From the NCBI GenBank assembly GCA_024707385.1, contig JANPZW010000009.1:124001-188000 (forward strand): 64,000 nucleotides of DNA. Direction: 5' to 3'. The notes beneath the pieces were generated by a model that saw only the letters and a program-made list of their open reading frames with translations, had not been told where the DNA came from and did no database searches. The stretch comes from Cellvibrionaceae bacterium (lineage in GTDB: Bacteria; Pseudomonadota; Gammaproteobacteria; Pseudomonadales; Cellvibrionaceae). The position numbers and the translations under genes are program-made. Positions 1 to 10,198 of this stretch are shown one piece after another (position 1 is the first letter of the stretch; every line of letters starts with the position of its first letter).

Positions 1-1
1 G

Positions 2-1273
2 CTCAATCACGCCTATCAACGCAGTCTCCGTGCCGCTGAACGCGACGCTCTGCATGGCCAGATCTACATTCTGCTCGGCGCCGCGGAGCCCAGCAGCAGA
101 GGGCTTCAGCTGCCGCCCGTTTTGAGCGAACCCCGCTACAGCTCAGTCAATTCAGGCCTGCTGGGCTGGGTCGTTAACACTGACGGGGCCCTGCAATGGC
201 GCTCCCGCTCCAGCGAACTCATCGACCCCGCCAACATGCCGACGGTCACCACCGCTTTTGGTCCAGGCCGAATACAGTTTTTCAGCACCTGGCTCGACGG
301 GCGCGAATACTACGCAATCAGCTACGACACTGTGTGGGACGTGAACAACAAGGAGCGCGGTTACCGCTTCATCGCCATGCAGAGCCGGGAGCCTATGACC
401 AATGAGCTTGAGGCCTATCAGAAACGTCTGTGGAAATGGCTCGGCGGCCTCGCCCTCCTGCTGGTAGTCGTGCAAACCTTGATCGCCAAATGGGGACTTT
501 CGCCCCTGCGCAAATTGGCTGCGGATCTGGAAAAGGTGGAGGAAGGACTGGAGCAATTGCCCGGCGCCTATCCGGCGGAAATCCAGCCGGTGACCGACAA
601 CCTCAATCGCGTGCTGCGCAGTGAACGCGCTCAGCGCGAACGCTACCGCAACACCCTCTCCGATTTGGCCCACAGCCTGAAAACGCCCCTCGCCGTCATT
701 CGCGGACAGCTGGAAAACAAACAGCACATGCCCGCGGAAAACCTAGCGCAGCTGATCGATGAACAGGTGTCCCGCATGTCGGCCATCGTTGACCATCAAC
801 TGCGCCGCGCCAGCGCGCAAGTGGTCCAGGCCAGTCAAAGCAGCGCCACTCCGGTAAAGCCTGTAGTTGAAAGGCTCGTGCGGGCGATGCAGAAGGTTTA
901 TCAGACCAAAGCCATGCGTTTTCACCAGGAAGTTGCGGACCATCTCCACTTCCAGGGCGACGAGGCAGACCTTATGGAGCTGCTGGGTAACCTGATTGAC
1001 AATGCTTGCAAATACGGGCGACACTCCGTCGCCATTTCTGCGCAGCAACAGGGACGCGACCTGGCCCTGATCATCGAAGATGACGGTCCGGGTGTCGCCG
1101 CGGATGTGCAACATACAATATTGACCCGCGGCGCCCGCGCAGATACCGCCACCCCTGGACAGGGCCTCGGCTTGGCTGTGGCTGTAGATATCCTCAGCAG
1201 CTACGGCGGAAGCATTGATATCTTCCGCTCCAAGCTCGGCGGCGCTGGCTTCGCCATACGGATTCCGAACTGA
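2..1273 (+). CDS. PhoQ-like sensor histidine kinase (5' end outside window)
   Basis: Inner-membrane sensor kinase of a two-component system. The frame is open from the second base, so the N-terminus lies upstream and about 423 residues are visible. They show part of a periplasmic sensor region, one hydrophobic segment (LGGLALLLVVVQTLI), a short linker, the H-box DLAHSLKTPLAVI with the phosphorylated His, the N-box LLGNLIDNACKYG, the G1 box EDDGPGV and the G2 box GQGLGLAV. The HSLKTPLAV form is typical of PhoQ, which responds to Mg2+ and antimicrobial peptides; the actual signal here is unknown. The partner response regulator should lie upstream, outside the window. A VanZ-like gene follows after 3 nt, suggesting co-transcription. 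Confidence 0.85.
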   Translation, partial: LNHAYQRSLRAAERDALHGQIYILLGAAEPSSRGLQLPPVLSEPRYSSVNSGLLGWVVNTDGALQWRSRSSELIDPANMPTVTTAFGPGRIQFFSTWLDGREYYAISYDTVWDVNNKERGYRFIAMQSREPMTNELEAYQKRLWKWLGGLALLLVVVQTLIAKWGLSPLRKLAADLEKVEEGLEQLPGAYPAEIQPVTDNLNRVLRSERAQRERYRNTLSDLAHSLKTPLAVIRGQLENKQHMPAENLAQLIDEQVSRMSAIVDHQLRRASAQVVQASQSSATPVKPVVERLVRAMQKVYQTKAMRFHQEVADHLHFQGDEADLMELLGNLIDNACKYGRHSVAISAQQQGRDLALIIEDDGPGVAADVQHTILTRGARADTATPGQGLGLAVAVDILSSYGGSIDIFRSKLGGAGFAIRIPN

Positions 1274-1276
1274 CCA

Positions 1277-1693
1277 ATGATCCGCCTTATCGACGACCTC
1301 CTGAAAAGCCGCCTCTTCCTTTATATACGCCTCGGGCAATTTATCCTCGCCCTCGCCATATTTGCCTTTTTCGCCTTGATGCCGGGCAAGTACGTGCCCA
1401 ATGTCAGCTCGGATAAGACCATGCACCTCCTCGGCAACATGCTCCTCATGCTATCCGCCTGCATCGCCCTAATGGGCCGCATGAAACTTGGGGTGTTGCT
1501 GCTGATGCTGATCCCCTACTCCCTCCTGCTCGAAGCCGGCCAATGGTTCGCGCCTGGGCGGCAAGTCGACCTCAAAGACGTGCTGGCAAATATGCTGGGA
1601 CTGGGTACCGGATATGTGCTGTCACACCTGATCGAATTCGGCTGGAGCAGACTCAATCGCCCCGATTGGGAACTGGAAGAAACAGAAAGATAA
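1277..1693 (+). CDS. VanZ-like membrane protein
   Basis: 138-residue integral membrane protein with about four hydrophobic segments. The stretch with E-x-x-Q-x-F-x-P-x-R then D-x-x-D-x-x-x-N-x-x-G (EAGQWFAPGR...DLKDVLANMLG) is the VanZ-family signature. VanZ itself gives low-level teicoplanin resistance, but most chromosomal homologues have no assigned role. It starts 3 nt after the histidine kinase stop and is probably translated with it. It converges on the tRNA-Met gene on the other strand. Confidence 0.75.
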   Translation: MIRLIDDLLKSRLFLYIRLGQFILALAIFAFFALMPGKYVPNVSSDKTMHLLGNMLLMLSACIALMGRMKLGVLLLMLIPYSLLLEAGQWFAPGRQVDLKDVLANMLGLGTGYVLSHLIEFGWSRLNRPDWELEETER

Positions 1694-1704
1694 GAAGAAG
1701 AGGA

Positions 1705-1781
1705 TGGTGGCTAGGGGGAGACTTGAACTCCCGACCCCGGCATTATGAGTGCCGTGCTCTAACCAGCTGAGCTACCTAGCC
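1705..1781 (-). tRNA. tRNA-Met (CAT), elongator
   Basis: On the minus strand the 77 nt fold as a cloverleaf. The acceptor arm is GGCTAGG/CCTAGCC, the anticodon stem CGGCA/TGCCG encloses loop CTCATAA (anticodon CAT), the T-arm has loop TTCAAGT, and CCA is encoded. Sequence and D-loop resemble elongator tRNA-Met (metT type) rather than initiator tRNA, which lacks the first acceptor pair. A CAT anticodon could also be a lysidine-modified tRNA-Ile2, but the overall match favours Met. Confidence 0.93.
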
Positions 1782-2476
1782 ATTCGTTGGGGACCCCATG
1801 CGAAGGGCCGCCATTTTTACCAGTCACCCAGGCATTGTCAAGGGGTTTTTGGCGAACCATATCGGCGCTCTTTCGACCAAACCAACCACTGGAACTTGTG
1901 TTATTTGGCCCACCGGCATCGTCGAGACATCATCGGATGCAGGCGCGCAAATCTCGCTGCGCGATACGAACAGCCCACCGACCACAACTTCCTACCACCT
2001 ATGCTATGCACGCGCATTTCAGCAAATACTCTTCGACTGCAACAGTCGAAAATCAACACCCGTGAAAACGCAGCAATCTCACCCAACGGATATATTTATT
2101 TCACTAGCACCACTCATAACCAACGAACTTGTTTTTAAGCACCACTTAATCATGACCAGGAATTATGAAATAAAATTCCCATATCGAAATTACGGGGGCA
2201 CATATGCCCTAGTGAAATGCTCAACGTCCAATTCGGGATGGCAGGATGGCATCCAGCCATCTGGCACTACATGCAAACAGAGTATCGATCACGCGCGAGA
2301 AGATCGATAACGACAGCGCCGCCTGAGCACCAGATATCTAATACTGCGGAATTGCTAGGCGTCACACCGCAAACTCAATTGATTAACCCTTGAATTGCAT
2401 ATCGAAACGGACAGCACCGCAACTCTGTCATCAACTATACTTAACGACATTATCCGAACCGCTTAAGCTCAAGCCC
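1782..2476. other. Gene-free stretch before the glycan cluster
   Basis: About 695 bp without a convincing gene. The open frames here have no family resemblance, no good ribosome binding site and overlap one another. The stretch is more A+T-rich towards the cluster and probably holds the promoter and leader of the glycan genes on the plus strand. No RNA gene or repeat was recognised. Confidence 0.5.
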
Positions 2477-3821
2477 ATGCCGATCTCGCACAGCAACCAT
2501 GAATCCCACCCGCCACATCCGAGCCTAAAAGAGCTGGAATCCATCATAACCCGAGGCGATTGCAAAGTCGGCATTTATGGGCTGGGATATGTCGGTCTAC
2601 CTCTAGCCCTCCGCTTTGCACAAGTCGGCATCAAAGTCATTGGCTTTGATATAGACCCGCGCAAGGTCGAATTGCTGAACCAGGGGAAGAGTCATAGAGA
2701 GGATTAGCGAGAACCAGATCAGATCCGCTCAGGAAGCTGGTTTTATCGCAACCGCAGATTTTAGTATGACCAATCTGGTGGATGCGCAGATCATCTGCGT
2801 ACCAACACCACTCGACAAACATCACCAACCTGACCTGAGCTTTGTTATTAATACGGTTGAAAGCATCCTGCCTCACTTCCGCTCCGGCCAACTGATGAGC
2901 CTGGAGAGCACAACATGGCCAGGGACAACGGACGAAGTTCTGGAGCCACGCCTGAAGGCACGCGGGTTCACACCGGGTATCAATTGTGCCTTGGTCTACT
3001 CTCCTGAGCGAGAAGATCCAGGCAACGCAAATTTTCAAACAGCCGATATTCCAAAGGTGATCGGCGGCTCAACGGATCACTGCCTCAAACTTGGTATATC
3101 GCTCTATCAGCATGCGATACAAACCCTAGTACCGGTCAGCAGCACGAAAGTCGCTGAAATGACAAAGCTGCTAGAGAACATACACCGAGCGGTAAACATA
3201 GGTTTGGTGAACGAAATGAAAATTGTGGCCGATAAAATGGGCATTAATATTCACGAAGTAATCAAGGCAGCGGCCACCAAACCCTTCGGATTCGTCCCCT
3301 ACACTCCCGGCCCCGGATTAGGTGGGCACTGCATTCCCATAGATCCGTTTTATCTCACCTGGAAAGCCAAAGAATACGGCATCAACACGCGATTTATTGA
3401 ATTGGCCGGTGAAATCAACCACTACATGCCGCAGTGGGTGGTGCAAAAAACCATTGATGCATTGAACGAGCGACAAAAATCGGTCAAAGGTTCAAAAATT
3501 CTGATATTGGGACTCGCGTACAAAAAGAATATTGATGACACCCGCGAATCCCCGGCGGTGGAAATTATGGCTTTGCTACAGGAGAAAGGGGCTTATGTGG
3601 AATATTCAGATCCGCATGTTCCGGTATTTCCGCAGAAAAGGGACTACCGGTTTGATTTGAAGTCAGTACCGCTAAATGCGGAATCAATTAGCATCTTCGA
3701 CTGCGTTGTGCTGGCAACAGATCATGACGGGTTTGATTACGAATTGCTTTTAAAGCATGCCCAATTAGTTATTGACACCAGAGGAAAATTCAAAATCATG
3801 GACAATATCGTCAATGCATGA
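2477..3821 (+). CDS. WbpA-type UDP-HexNAc 6-dehydrogenase (frameshifted)
   Basis: Oxidises UDP-N-acetylhexosamine to the uronic acid, using 2 NAD+, to feed surface-glycan synthesis. An N-terminal Rossmann motif GLGYVGLP is followed by the central sugar-nucleotide dehydrogenase domain with the catalytic Cys in [10 protein letters not shown], then the C-terminal domain ([15 protein letters not shown]). About 448 residues once repaired, normal for the family. The frame breaks near 2,692-2,700: upstream codons end after NQGKSH with a stop at 2,707, while the family sequence resumes one frame over with [11 protein letters not shown] 2,477 was chosen because residues before it look like random leader. 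The stop overlaps the acyltransferase start by 8 nt. Substrate (GlcNAc or GalNAc) is inferred from similarity only. Confidence 0.85.
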
Positions 3822-5788
3822 TTCTAATAATATTGCTTCCACATCTGATTCCAGCAAATTGCCTTATAGAAAAGATATACAAGGCCTTCGGGCGCTATCA
3901 ATCCTGCTCGTTATTGCTGCGCACGCCAAAATTCCTGGTTTGAAAGGCGGATTTATCGGGGTTGACGTGTTCTTTGTTATCTCCGGCTACCTCATAACCG
4001 GGTTACTGATTCAGGAGCTAACAAAAAATAGCCAAATAAATTTGCTGAGATTTTATGCGCGTAGACTTAAACGTTTATTGCCGGCGCTGGCACTAGTTGT
4101 CACAGTAACCGCATTACTCGCGTCTCGCTTATTAACGCCAATGGAACAGCCTCATCAGGCAATATCCGCGGCTGCAGCAATATTCTGGGTAAGCAATATC
4201 CTGTTTGTCCTGCAAGACCTCAATTACTTTGACGGACAAGCCGAGCAAAATATCTATTTGCATACTTGGTCGCTCGGAGTGGAGGAGCAGTTCTACCTGG
4301 TATGGCCAATCCTTCTTACCATAGTCTTTTGGGCAACCAAAGGGAGAAGGGGCTTAAGGACAGCTCTTATTAGCGCGTTCGCAATAATCGGCGCCCTCAG
4401 TCTCATCGCATGCATCTGGCAAACATCTCAAGACGCAAGACTAGCTTTTTATTTAACGCCTTTCCGGGCTTGGCAATTTTGCGCAGGAAGCATTGCTTTC
4501 CTATTGAGACAGCGATTTGTTCTAATTGAAAGAAGAATAATTGACTTCGCATCTATAGTGGGAATTATTCTGATAATCGGGAGCGCTATTCTCTTAAGCC
4601 AGTCAATCCCTTACCCCGGTATCCTATCCGTAATTCCAACAGCAGGTGCCGCACTTGTTTTGATTTCCGGCAGCGAAAACAAGAGAACAGTGGTTGACAA
4701 CATATTGCAAAGCCGACTAGCTCAAGGAATCGGTAACATATCCTATTCTTGGTACTTATGGCACTGGCCCGTTCTGGGTATCGGTTATCTTTTCCTGTCA
4801 CCGCAAAAACTCACAAACAGCATCCTTCTGATACTAATCGCTTGGATTCTCGCTGTTGCGACTTACTTCTTAATCGAAAACCCAATAAGACAGAACAAAA
4901 AATTAATCAATTTTAACGGGTGGCAAATAGTAGGCTCGCTGACGTTAATGGCGTTGATTAACATCTCCGCCATAAATTGGTTTAACCAAATGGATCAACA
5001 GATTAAAGCTTCGCCTTCAGATTTCTACGCGGACGCAAAAAACGACATGCCCATTATTTACCGCATGGGCTGTGACGACTGGTACCAAAGCGCAGACGTC
5101 AAGCTATGCTCCTTCGGAGATCAGAGAGCCGCCAATACTGCCGCAATTATCGGTGACAGTATTGGACTACAGTGGTTTCCTGCTCTGCATAAAATTTATG
5201 GCAAACCGGACTGGAAGATAGTGGTAGCCACGAAATCGGCGTGTCCCATGGTCGATGAGGATTTTTACTACCAAAGAATCGGACGAACATACACTGAGTG
5301 CTCAAAATGGCGCAACGCACTCATGGCAACACTAAAACAAATAAAACCGAATGTGATTATTTTTGGCTCTGCTGAAACCTATGACTTTACTGCCGACCAG
5401 TGGACTCATGGTACCGGGAGAGTCCTTAGGCAGATTTCTCAAAGCACCGACAAAGCTTACGTTATACGGGCCACGCCAGGCCTACCGTTTGATGGCCCGC
5501 AATGCCTAGCTGCACTAAAAATCCGAGCTGCTGAAAAAGATCAAAGACACCAACTGTTCCGCCACCAATCTGCATTCTCAAAGCAACGCATGGGCGTCTA
5601 TTAGAGAAGTAGCCAACAACTTCGCCAATGTGTTTCCGGTCGACCTAAATAACGCAATATGCCCAGAAGGAATATGTCGGGCACAGATTAACGGAGCTGT
5701 AGTTTATCGAGACAGCTTACATCTCACCGCTAGTTTTGTTGAATCCTTATCTAAGGAATTGGAACTTGAGATCAATGCAGCCGAATAG
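3814..5788 (+). CDS. Acyltransferase 3 / SGNH-domain membrane protein (frameshifted)
   Basis: OafA/YrhL-type O-acyltransferase that adds acetyl or similar groups to surface sugars. The first ~370 residues start with [20 protein letters not shown] and [16 protein letters not shown], then about ten membrane helices. The C-terminal part is a periplasmic SGNH domain with GDSIGLQW (catalytic Ser) and, one frame over, the C-terminal D-x-x-H block DSLHLT. A run of five A (5,517-5,521) marks the break. Without it the protein stops at 5,604, but reading on from that point gives a sensible end at 5,788. ATG 3,814 overlaps the dehydrogenase stop, indicating translational coupling. Acceptor sugar unknown. 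Confidence 0.85.
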
Positions 5789-5811
5789 CCATTTCTTGAA
5801 CCAGGCTCATC

Positions 5812-6540
5812 ATGACAGAAGATAGACAGGCACACGCCCTGCTGGATCTCCACTCGCGCGGCAAAAAGGCCTTAAAAATTGAACGGCTTCTGAACCTAGA
5901 AAACTTTTCCCAACCGATACGTCTTTTGGAAATTGGCACAGGAAGTGGCGGCATATCCAGCTACTTTGGCAATCATCCGAAAATCCGCTGCAATGTTAGC
6001 TCGGTGGACGTCGTCGACCTCAGGATATCCAACGACGGCTATCAATTTCAGCTGGTTAGTGGGACCGAAGTTCCGTATTCAGATGCTCAGTTTGACGTAG
6101 TCATCAGTAATCATGTTATTGAACACGTAGGAACCGGAGCCGATCAACTTCAACACTTAAAAGAAATATGCAGAGTGTTAAAACCAAATGGAACAGGCTA
6201 TTTGGCAGTACCAAATCGCTGGAGCTTGATAGAACCCCACTACCGCTTAGCATTTTTAAGCTGTATCCCACAACCCATGCGGACGCCATACCTTAAGTTG
6301 CGAAAACGGGGGACATATTATGATTGCGAACCACTCACGCTGAACCAAACTGAATGCCTTTTGAACGAAGCAGGGCTGAAAGGCTTTAATAAGTGTCCAG
6401 AAGCAACGATTATGGCCCTGCAAATTGAAAGGCCCAACAGTCTATTAACAATGCTTGTCCAGAAAATTCCTAAATCTTTTATCGGGCTATTCAATCAGAT
6501 TAATCCGACACTAATCTATAAAATCCATAGAATTAAATAG
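5812..6540 (+). CDS. SAM-dependent methyltransferase (Methyltransf_11/23 type)
   Basis: 242 residues. Motif I is LLEIGTGSGGISSYFG, followed by a post-I acidic segment (SSVDVVDLR), then FDVVISNHVIEHV and the late LKPNGTGYLAVPN block, all typical of class I small-molecule methyltransferases of glycan clusters. The substrate is probably a sugar or lipid-linked glycan intermediate, which is inference from the neighbours. The stop at 6,540 is followed directly by the ATG of the glycosyltransferase, so the two are almost certainly translated from one mRNA. Confidence 0.8.
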   Translation: MTEDRQAHALLDLHSRGKKALKIERLLNLENFSQPIRLLEIGTGSGGISSYFGNHPKIRCNVSSVDVVDLRISNDGYQFQLVSGTEVPYSDAQFDVVISNHVIEHVGTGADQLQHLKEICRVLKPNGTGYLAVPNRWSLIEPHYRLAFLSCIPQPMRTPYLKLRKRGTYYDCEPLTLNQTECLLNEAGLKGFNKCPEATIMALQIERPNSLLTMLVQKIPKSFIGLFNQINPTLIYKIHRIK

Positions 6541-7752
6541 ATGCCCAACTCGAATATGAATCAACCAAGTAAGCAGACTAAGATATTGCATATAACCAGA
6601 AACCTTCCACCTTTGGTTGGAGGAATGGAGCGATTAAACTGGCACATTGCAAACGGGCTGGCGCAACATACGCAAGTGACCATCATAGGCCCTAAACAAT
6701 CACTACCTAAAGCCCCTGCAAACACAAAATATGTTGGAGTCCCACTTAAACCGCTCTGGCGATTTATTATCTCCACTTTAATTAGCAGCATCTGGGTCTC
6801 TATAAGATGTCGTCCCGAAATTGTGTTTGCTGGCAGCGGCCTTACCGCACCCATGGCATTGATCGGCGCAAAATTAGCTGGTGGGACATCGGTTGCCTAC
6901 TTGCACGGACTCGATATCGCCGTCAATCACCCCCTATACCGCCTCTTCTGGCTTCCCGCCATCCGGCGAATGGACAAGGTGATTGTAAATAGTTCGTACA
7001 GCGCAAAACTGGCGCAAGCAGTCGGCGTTCCGGATAAAAAAATCAGTGTTATTCATCCAGGGGTCACACTTCCCAAGACAGCGCCCAATGAAGCAGCAAT
7101 AGCAGCCTTTCGTGCGCACCATAAACTGGGCAACAGCCGTTTATTGCTTTCCGTCGGAAGACTGACTGAACGCAAAGGATTAAGGGAATTCGTTCGATAT
7201 AGCTTGCCTGATGTTATCGCCGCGATACCCGACGCCGTTTTGGTGGTAATCGGCGACCAGCCAAAAGATTCTCTCTATGCAAAGCATCAGAGCATTACCA
7301 GCATCCAGGCAGAGGCAGACAACAAGGGGGTGGGTGACCGTATTCGGTTTTTGGGATGGATGGCCATGAATGCGCCAGAATTGCAAACAGCTTTTTACGC
7401 TTCCTCAGTCCATATATTTCCGGTAAAACATTCTGACAGTGACCCGGAGGGGTTCGGCATGGTGGCCGTTGAAGCTGCTGCGCAGGGATTACCCACCGTT
7501 GCCTTTGCATCCGGCGGGATTTTAGATGCAGTGAGCAGTGGGCAATCAGGGTATCTGGTGGAACAAGGAAACTATTCCTCCTTGACCGACGCCATAGTGC
7601 AGGTGCTGGTAGGAGAGACGTCCGTTTGGCGTCATCAGGCTATCAATTTTGCACAACAATTTGCTTGGCCGCTATTCAATGAAAAAATAGTTAGCGCTTT
7701 AAATATCTTACAGAAGCCACCTAGTCATGATCCTCGAAGTCATGACGGATAA
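6541..7752 (+). CDS. Glycosyltransferase family 4
   Basis: 403 residues with a GT-B fold. The N-terminal acceptor domain has LPPLVGGMERLNWHIA, the glycine-rich start common to GT4 enzymes. The C-terminal nucleotide-sugar domain contains LLSVGRLTERKG and the family E-x7-E motif in DPEGFGMVAVEAAAQGLPTVAF. It transfers a sugar from an activated donor onto the growing lipid-linked oligosaccharide at the cytoplasmic face. ATG 6,541 abuts the preceding stop; ATG 6,556 is an alternative start. Donor sugar cannot be told from sequence. Confidence 0.87.
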   Translation: MPNSNMNQPSKQTKILHITRNLPPLVGGMERLNWHIANGLAQHTQVTIIGPKQSLPKAPANTKYVGVPLKPLWRFIISTLISSIWVSIRCRPEIVFAGSGLTAPMALIGAKLAGGTSVAYLHGLDIAVNHPLYRLFWLPAIRRMDKVIVNSSYSAKLAQAVGVPDKKISVIHPGVTLPKTAPNEAAIAAFRAHHKLGNSRLLLSVGRLTERKGLREFVRYSLPDVIAAIPDAVLVVIGDQPKDSLYAKHQSITSIQAEADNKGVGDRIRFLGWMAMNAPELQTAFYASSVHIFPVKHSDSDPEGFGMVAVEAAAQGLPTVAFASGGILDAVSSGQSGYLVEQGNYSSLTDAIVQVLVGETSVWRHQAINFAQQFAWPLFNEKIVSALNILQKPPSHDPRSHDG

Positions 7753-7844
7753 ATTGAAAAGCTGGCCGCTATTCAACTCATAAAAAGCTGTAGTGATGTC
7801 GAAATGACAATGCAGATGGCCGTGCTCAAGGTAAACAGCAAATC

Positions 7845-9113
7845 ATGCACATGACTCCGACGCCACGGAAACAGAAACAACTGCACCTTTCCGCTCTCGC
7901 AAGTTGGCGCCCTGGTGCTATGGCCAGAGCAAGCATTGAATTAGCCGGATGGCTTTTCCTACGTGCAGCTACGCAAGCCATTACCATTTTTTGCTTGGCG
8001 AAATTTCTAGGTCTTAAGGATTACGGCGCTTTTATTACAATAATGGCAATCGCCGGCATTGCTGCATCTGTTGCGGGGCTTGGCCTTCCTAGTGTTGTAT
8101 TGCGCGATGGTTCAAGGCGACCAGCCGAACTGCCTTTCCTAGTCGGCAGTGCGCTGTCTGTTTGCTGGCGCAGCGTGCTGCTGTTTGCCGCAGGCACTTC
8201 GGCGGTTGTGAGTGTTGTATTGCCTCCGGTTGAAGCATCTTGGGTTAGCATTTACGCGATGATTTTTATCGAGATCTTAAGCATCTCCCTCATCGAACTG
8301 CTCGGACGCGCTTTTCAGGCACAACAGAACACTCGCGCTTATGGCGCCATGCATGCGGGCTTGTCGATTGCCAGATTGGCTGCACTCGCCTTCGCATGGG
8401 CAGTAGGATTGGATGATCTTACGACCTGGTTGTGCTCCTATATCTCTGCGAATATAGCGTATATCGCCGCAGTCACATGGCTAACTTGGCGTAGGATCGG
8501 GTGGAGGTCAGGCACCAATCGGCTATGTCCCATGATTGTTGAAGGTGCCCCATTCACCACAGCAGGAGTATCGGTAAGACTGCAGGCAGAATTCAACAAA
8601 CCATTGCTAGCGCAGGCAGCCTTTGCTGATGCCGGCAATTTCAATATCGCCCAACGTGCGGTGGATCTGATAAGCCTGCCAATTTTGGCTGTTCAGGAAG
8701 CGCTCTGGCCCCGCCTTTACGCCGACACGGACCACCGGCAGCGGCTGTTGATAGCAGGCATGACGCTGGTATTGATGTCCTTTATGGGGGCCATTGTAAT
8801 AATCGTGGCGGCACAGACGGTGCCATGGGTTCTGGGAGAGGATTTTCGCTCGGCAGCCGAGCTGATGACCTGGCTGGCGTTTCTGCCATTATTGGTTGTA
8901 TTGCGCAGTATCGGCACCGTCCAACTGATCGCCACGGGAAGAACCAGGCTTCTCACATGGGTATATATAATCGGCGGAACTTCTGGACTGGCTTTCAGTA
9001 CGCTGCTGATTTCACGTTACGGACTACTTGGCGCAGTCTGGGCAAGCTACACTACCGAAGCAACCTCAGTAATTACTGCATTGATCTTTTTTAAAATCAG
9101 ACCAGAAGTCTGA
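7845..9113 (+). CDS. Wzx-like polysaccharide flippase
   Basis: 422 residues, almost wholly hydrophobic, with about 12 membrane helices of the MATE/MVF polysaccharide-synthase type. Features are GLKDYGAFITIMAIAGI near the N-terminus and the usual LGAVWASYTTEATSV near the end. Such proteins move undecaprenyl-linked glycan repeat units to the periplasm. A 92-bp gap separates it from the preceding glycosyltransferase. No Wzy polymerase or Wzz length regulator was recognised in the cluster, so the glycan may be exported as single units or polymerised by an unrecognised enzyme. Confidence 0.78.
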   Translation: MHMTPTPRKQKQLHLSALASWRPGAMARASIELAGWLFLRAATQAITIFCLAKFLGLKDYGAFITIMAIAGIAASVAGLGLPSVVLRDGSRRPAELPFLVGSALSVCWRSVLLFAAGTSAVVSVVLPPVEASWVSIYAMIFIEILSISLIELLGRAFQAQQNTRAYGAMHAGLSIARLAALAFAWAVGLDDLTTWLCSYISANIAYIAAVTWLTWRRIGWRSGTNRLCPMIVEGAPFTTAGVSVRLQAEFNKPLLAQAAFADAGNFNIAQRAVDLISLPILAVQEALWPRLYADTDHRQRLLIAGMTLVLMSFMGAIVIIVAAQTVPWVLGEDFRSAAELMTWLAFLPLLVVLRSIGTVQLIATGRTRLLTWVYIIGGTSGLAFSTLLISRYGLLGAVWASYTTEATSVITALIFFKIRPEV

Positions 9114-9134
9114 AAAAATCTAAGGTTAAATAAT

Positions 9135-10198
9135 ATGCCGCTAACAATACCTAGGGATTGGCCAAAATGGCCTGAGTCAGGCTTGGAGCATATTGGTCAA
9201 TGCCCTGTATGCGGAAGTAAAGATCGGTCACTGCTACATGAAAATCTTATAGATCGCTGGTTCCATGCACCGGGCGTATGGACAATGCATCTTTGTACGT
9301 CGTGTCAATCATGCTATATAGACCCCAGACCTGATAAAAAAACCATTGGTATGGCATACAGGAACTACGAAACACACCGAGAAATAGATAATCAGAACAC
9401 GTCTAAAAAATTTTCCACTCGGTTGCGGAATGGTTATCTCAACATCAAGTATGGATACAAAATGACTCCGAATAGTTATTTTGGATTTCCATTAATGCAT
9501 CTCCTCCCCCCACCTCTAAAATTTGAATGGGATCATTATGCCCGGCACATGTCTAAGCCAAAACCAGGGCGCAATAAACTTTTGGACGTAGGATGCGGCA
9601 ATGGGGAATTCCTAGCGAGAGCACGCTGGCAAGGGTGGGATGTGTATGGAATTGACGCCGACGAGTCCGCGCTAAAATTTGCAAAAGATGCAGGCATACG
9701 CGTAACTCTAAGCCCAGTTCAACCGGACGCATTCCCTCAGAACTATTTCGATGCAATTACGAGTCACCAAGTCATTGAGCATGCGCATGACCCAACATGC
9801 TTTTTAGAGACGATATATGGCTGGCTAAAGCCTGGGGGAGCCTATGGCTAGGAACACCCAATGCAGCGAGCGCCTTGCACCAAGAATTTGGGGAAAACTG
9901 GTGTAATCTACACCCACCTCAACACCTGGTCATGTTTTCTCCAAATGCTTTAACATCTTCAATGGGCAAAATTGGATTCATGGGGATGAAACTACTGCCC
10001 CGAGGATACCTTGACAGCCACTTTTACAGACAGAGCAGCAAGTTGCGAGACACAGAAACTGTCGGAGATTGGGAATCACTGAATCTGGACACCCCTAAAC
10101 TGCCGGCATTAAAACAGATCAAACTTGAACTTCGCGCATGGCTGCGGCCAGAAGAGTGCAGCGATCTTATTGCGGTAGCATGGAAGCCGTCGCAGTGA
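9135..10198 (+). CDS. SAM-dependent methyltransferase with N-terminal zinc motif (frameshifted)
   Basis: Starts with a CPVCGS...HLCTSCQSCY four-cysteine motif (two Cx2C pairs), then motif I LLDVGCGNGEFLARA, GIDADESALKFAK, and FDAITSHQVIEHAHDP. This zinc motif plus Methyltransf_23 layout is common in sugar C- or O-methyltransferases of glycan clusters. At the run of five G (9,834-9,838) the frame ends at 9,851 with KPGGAYG. One added base gives KPGGSLWLGTPN and a normal C-terminus (HLVMFSPNAL) to 10,198. The stop overlaps the GTG start of the next glycosyltransferase by 3 nt. Substrate unknown. Confidence 0.8.

Noticed and set aside
1749..2310. Overlapping open frames of 61-170 codons after tRNA-Met
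   Set aside because: One begins within the tRNA gene, and none has a ribosome binding site, family resemblance or consistent codon use.
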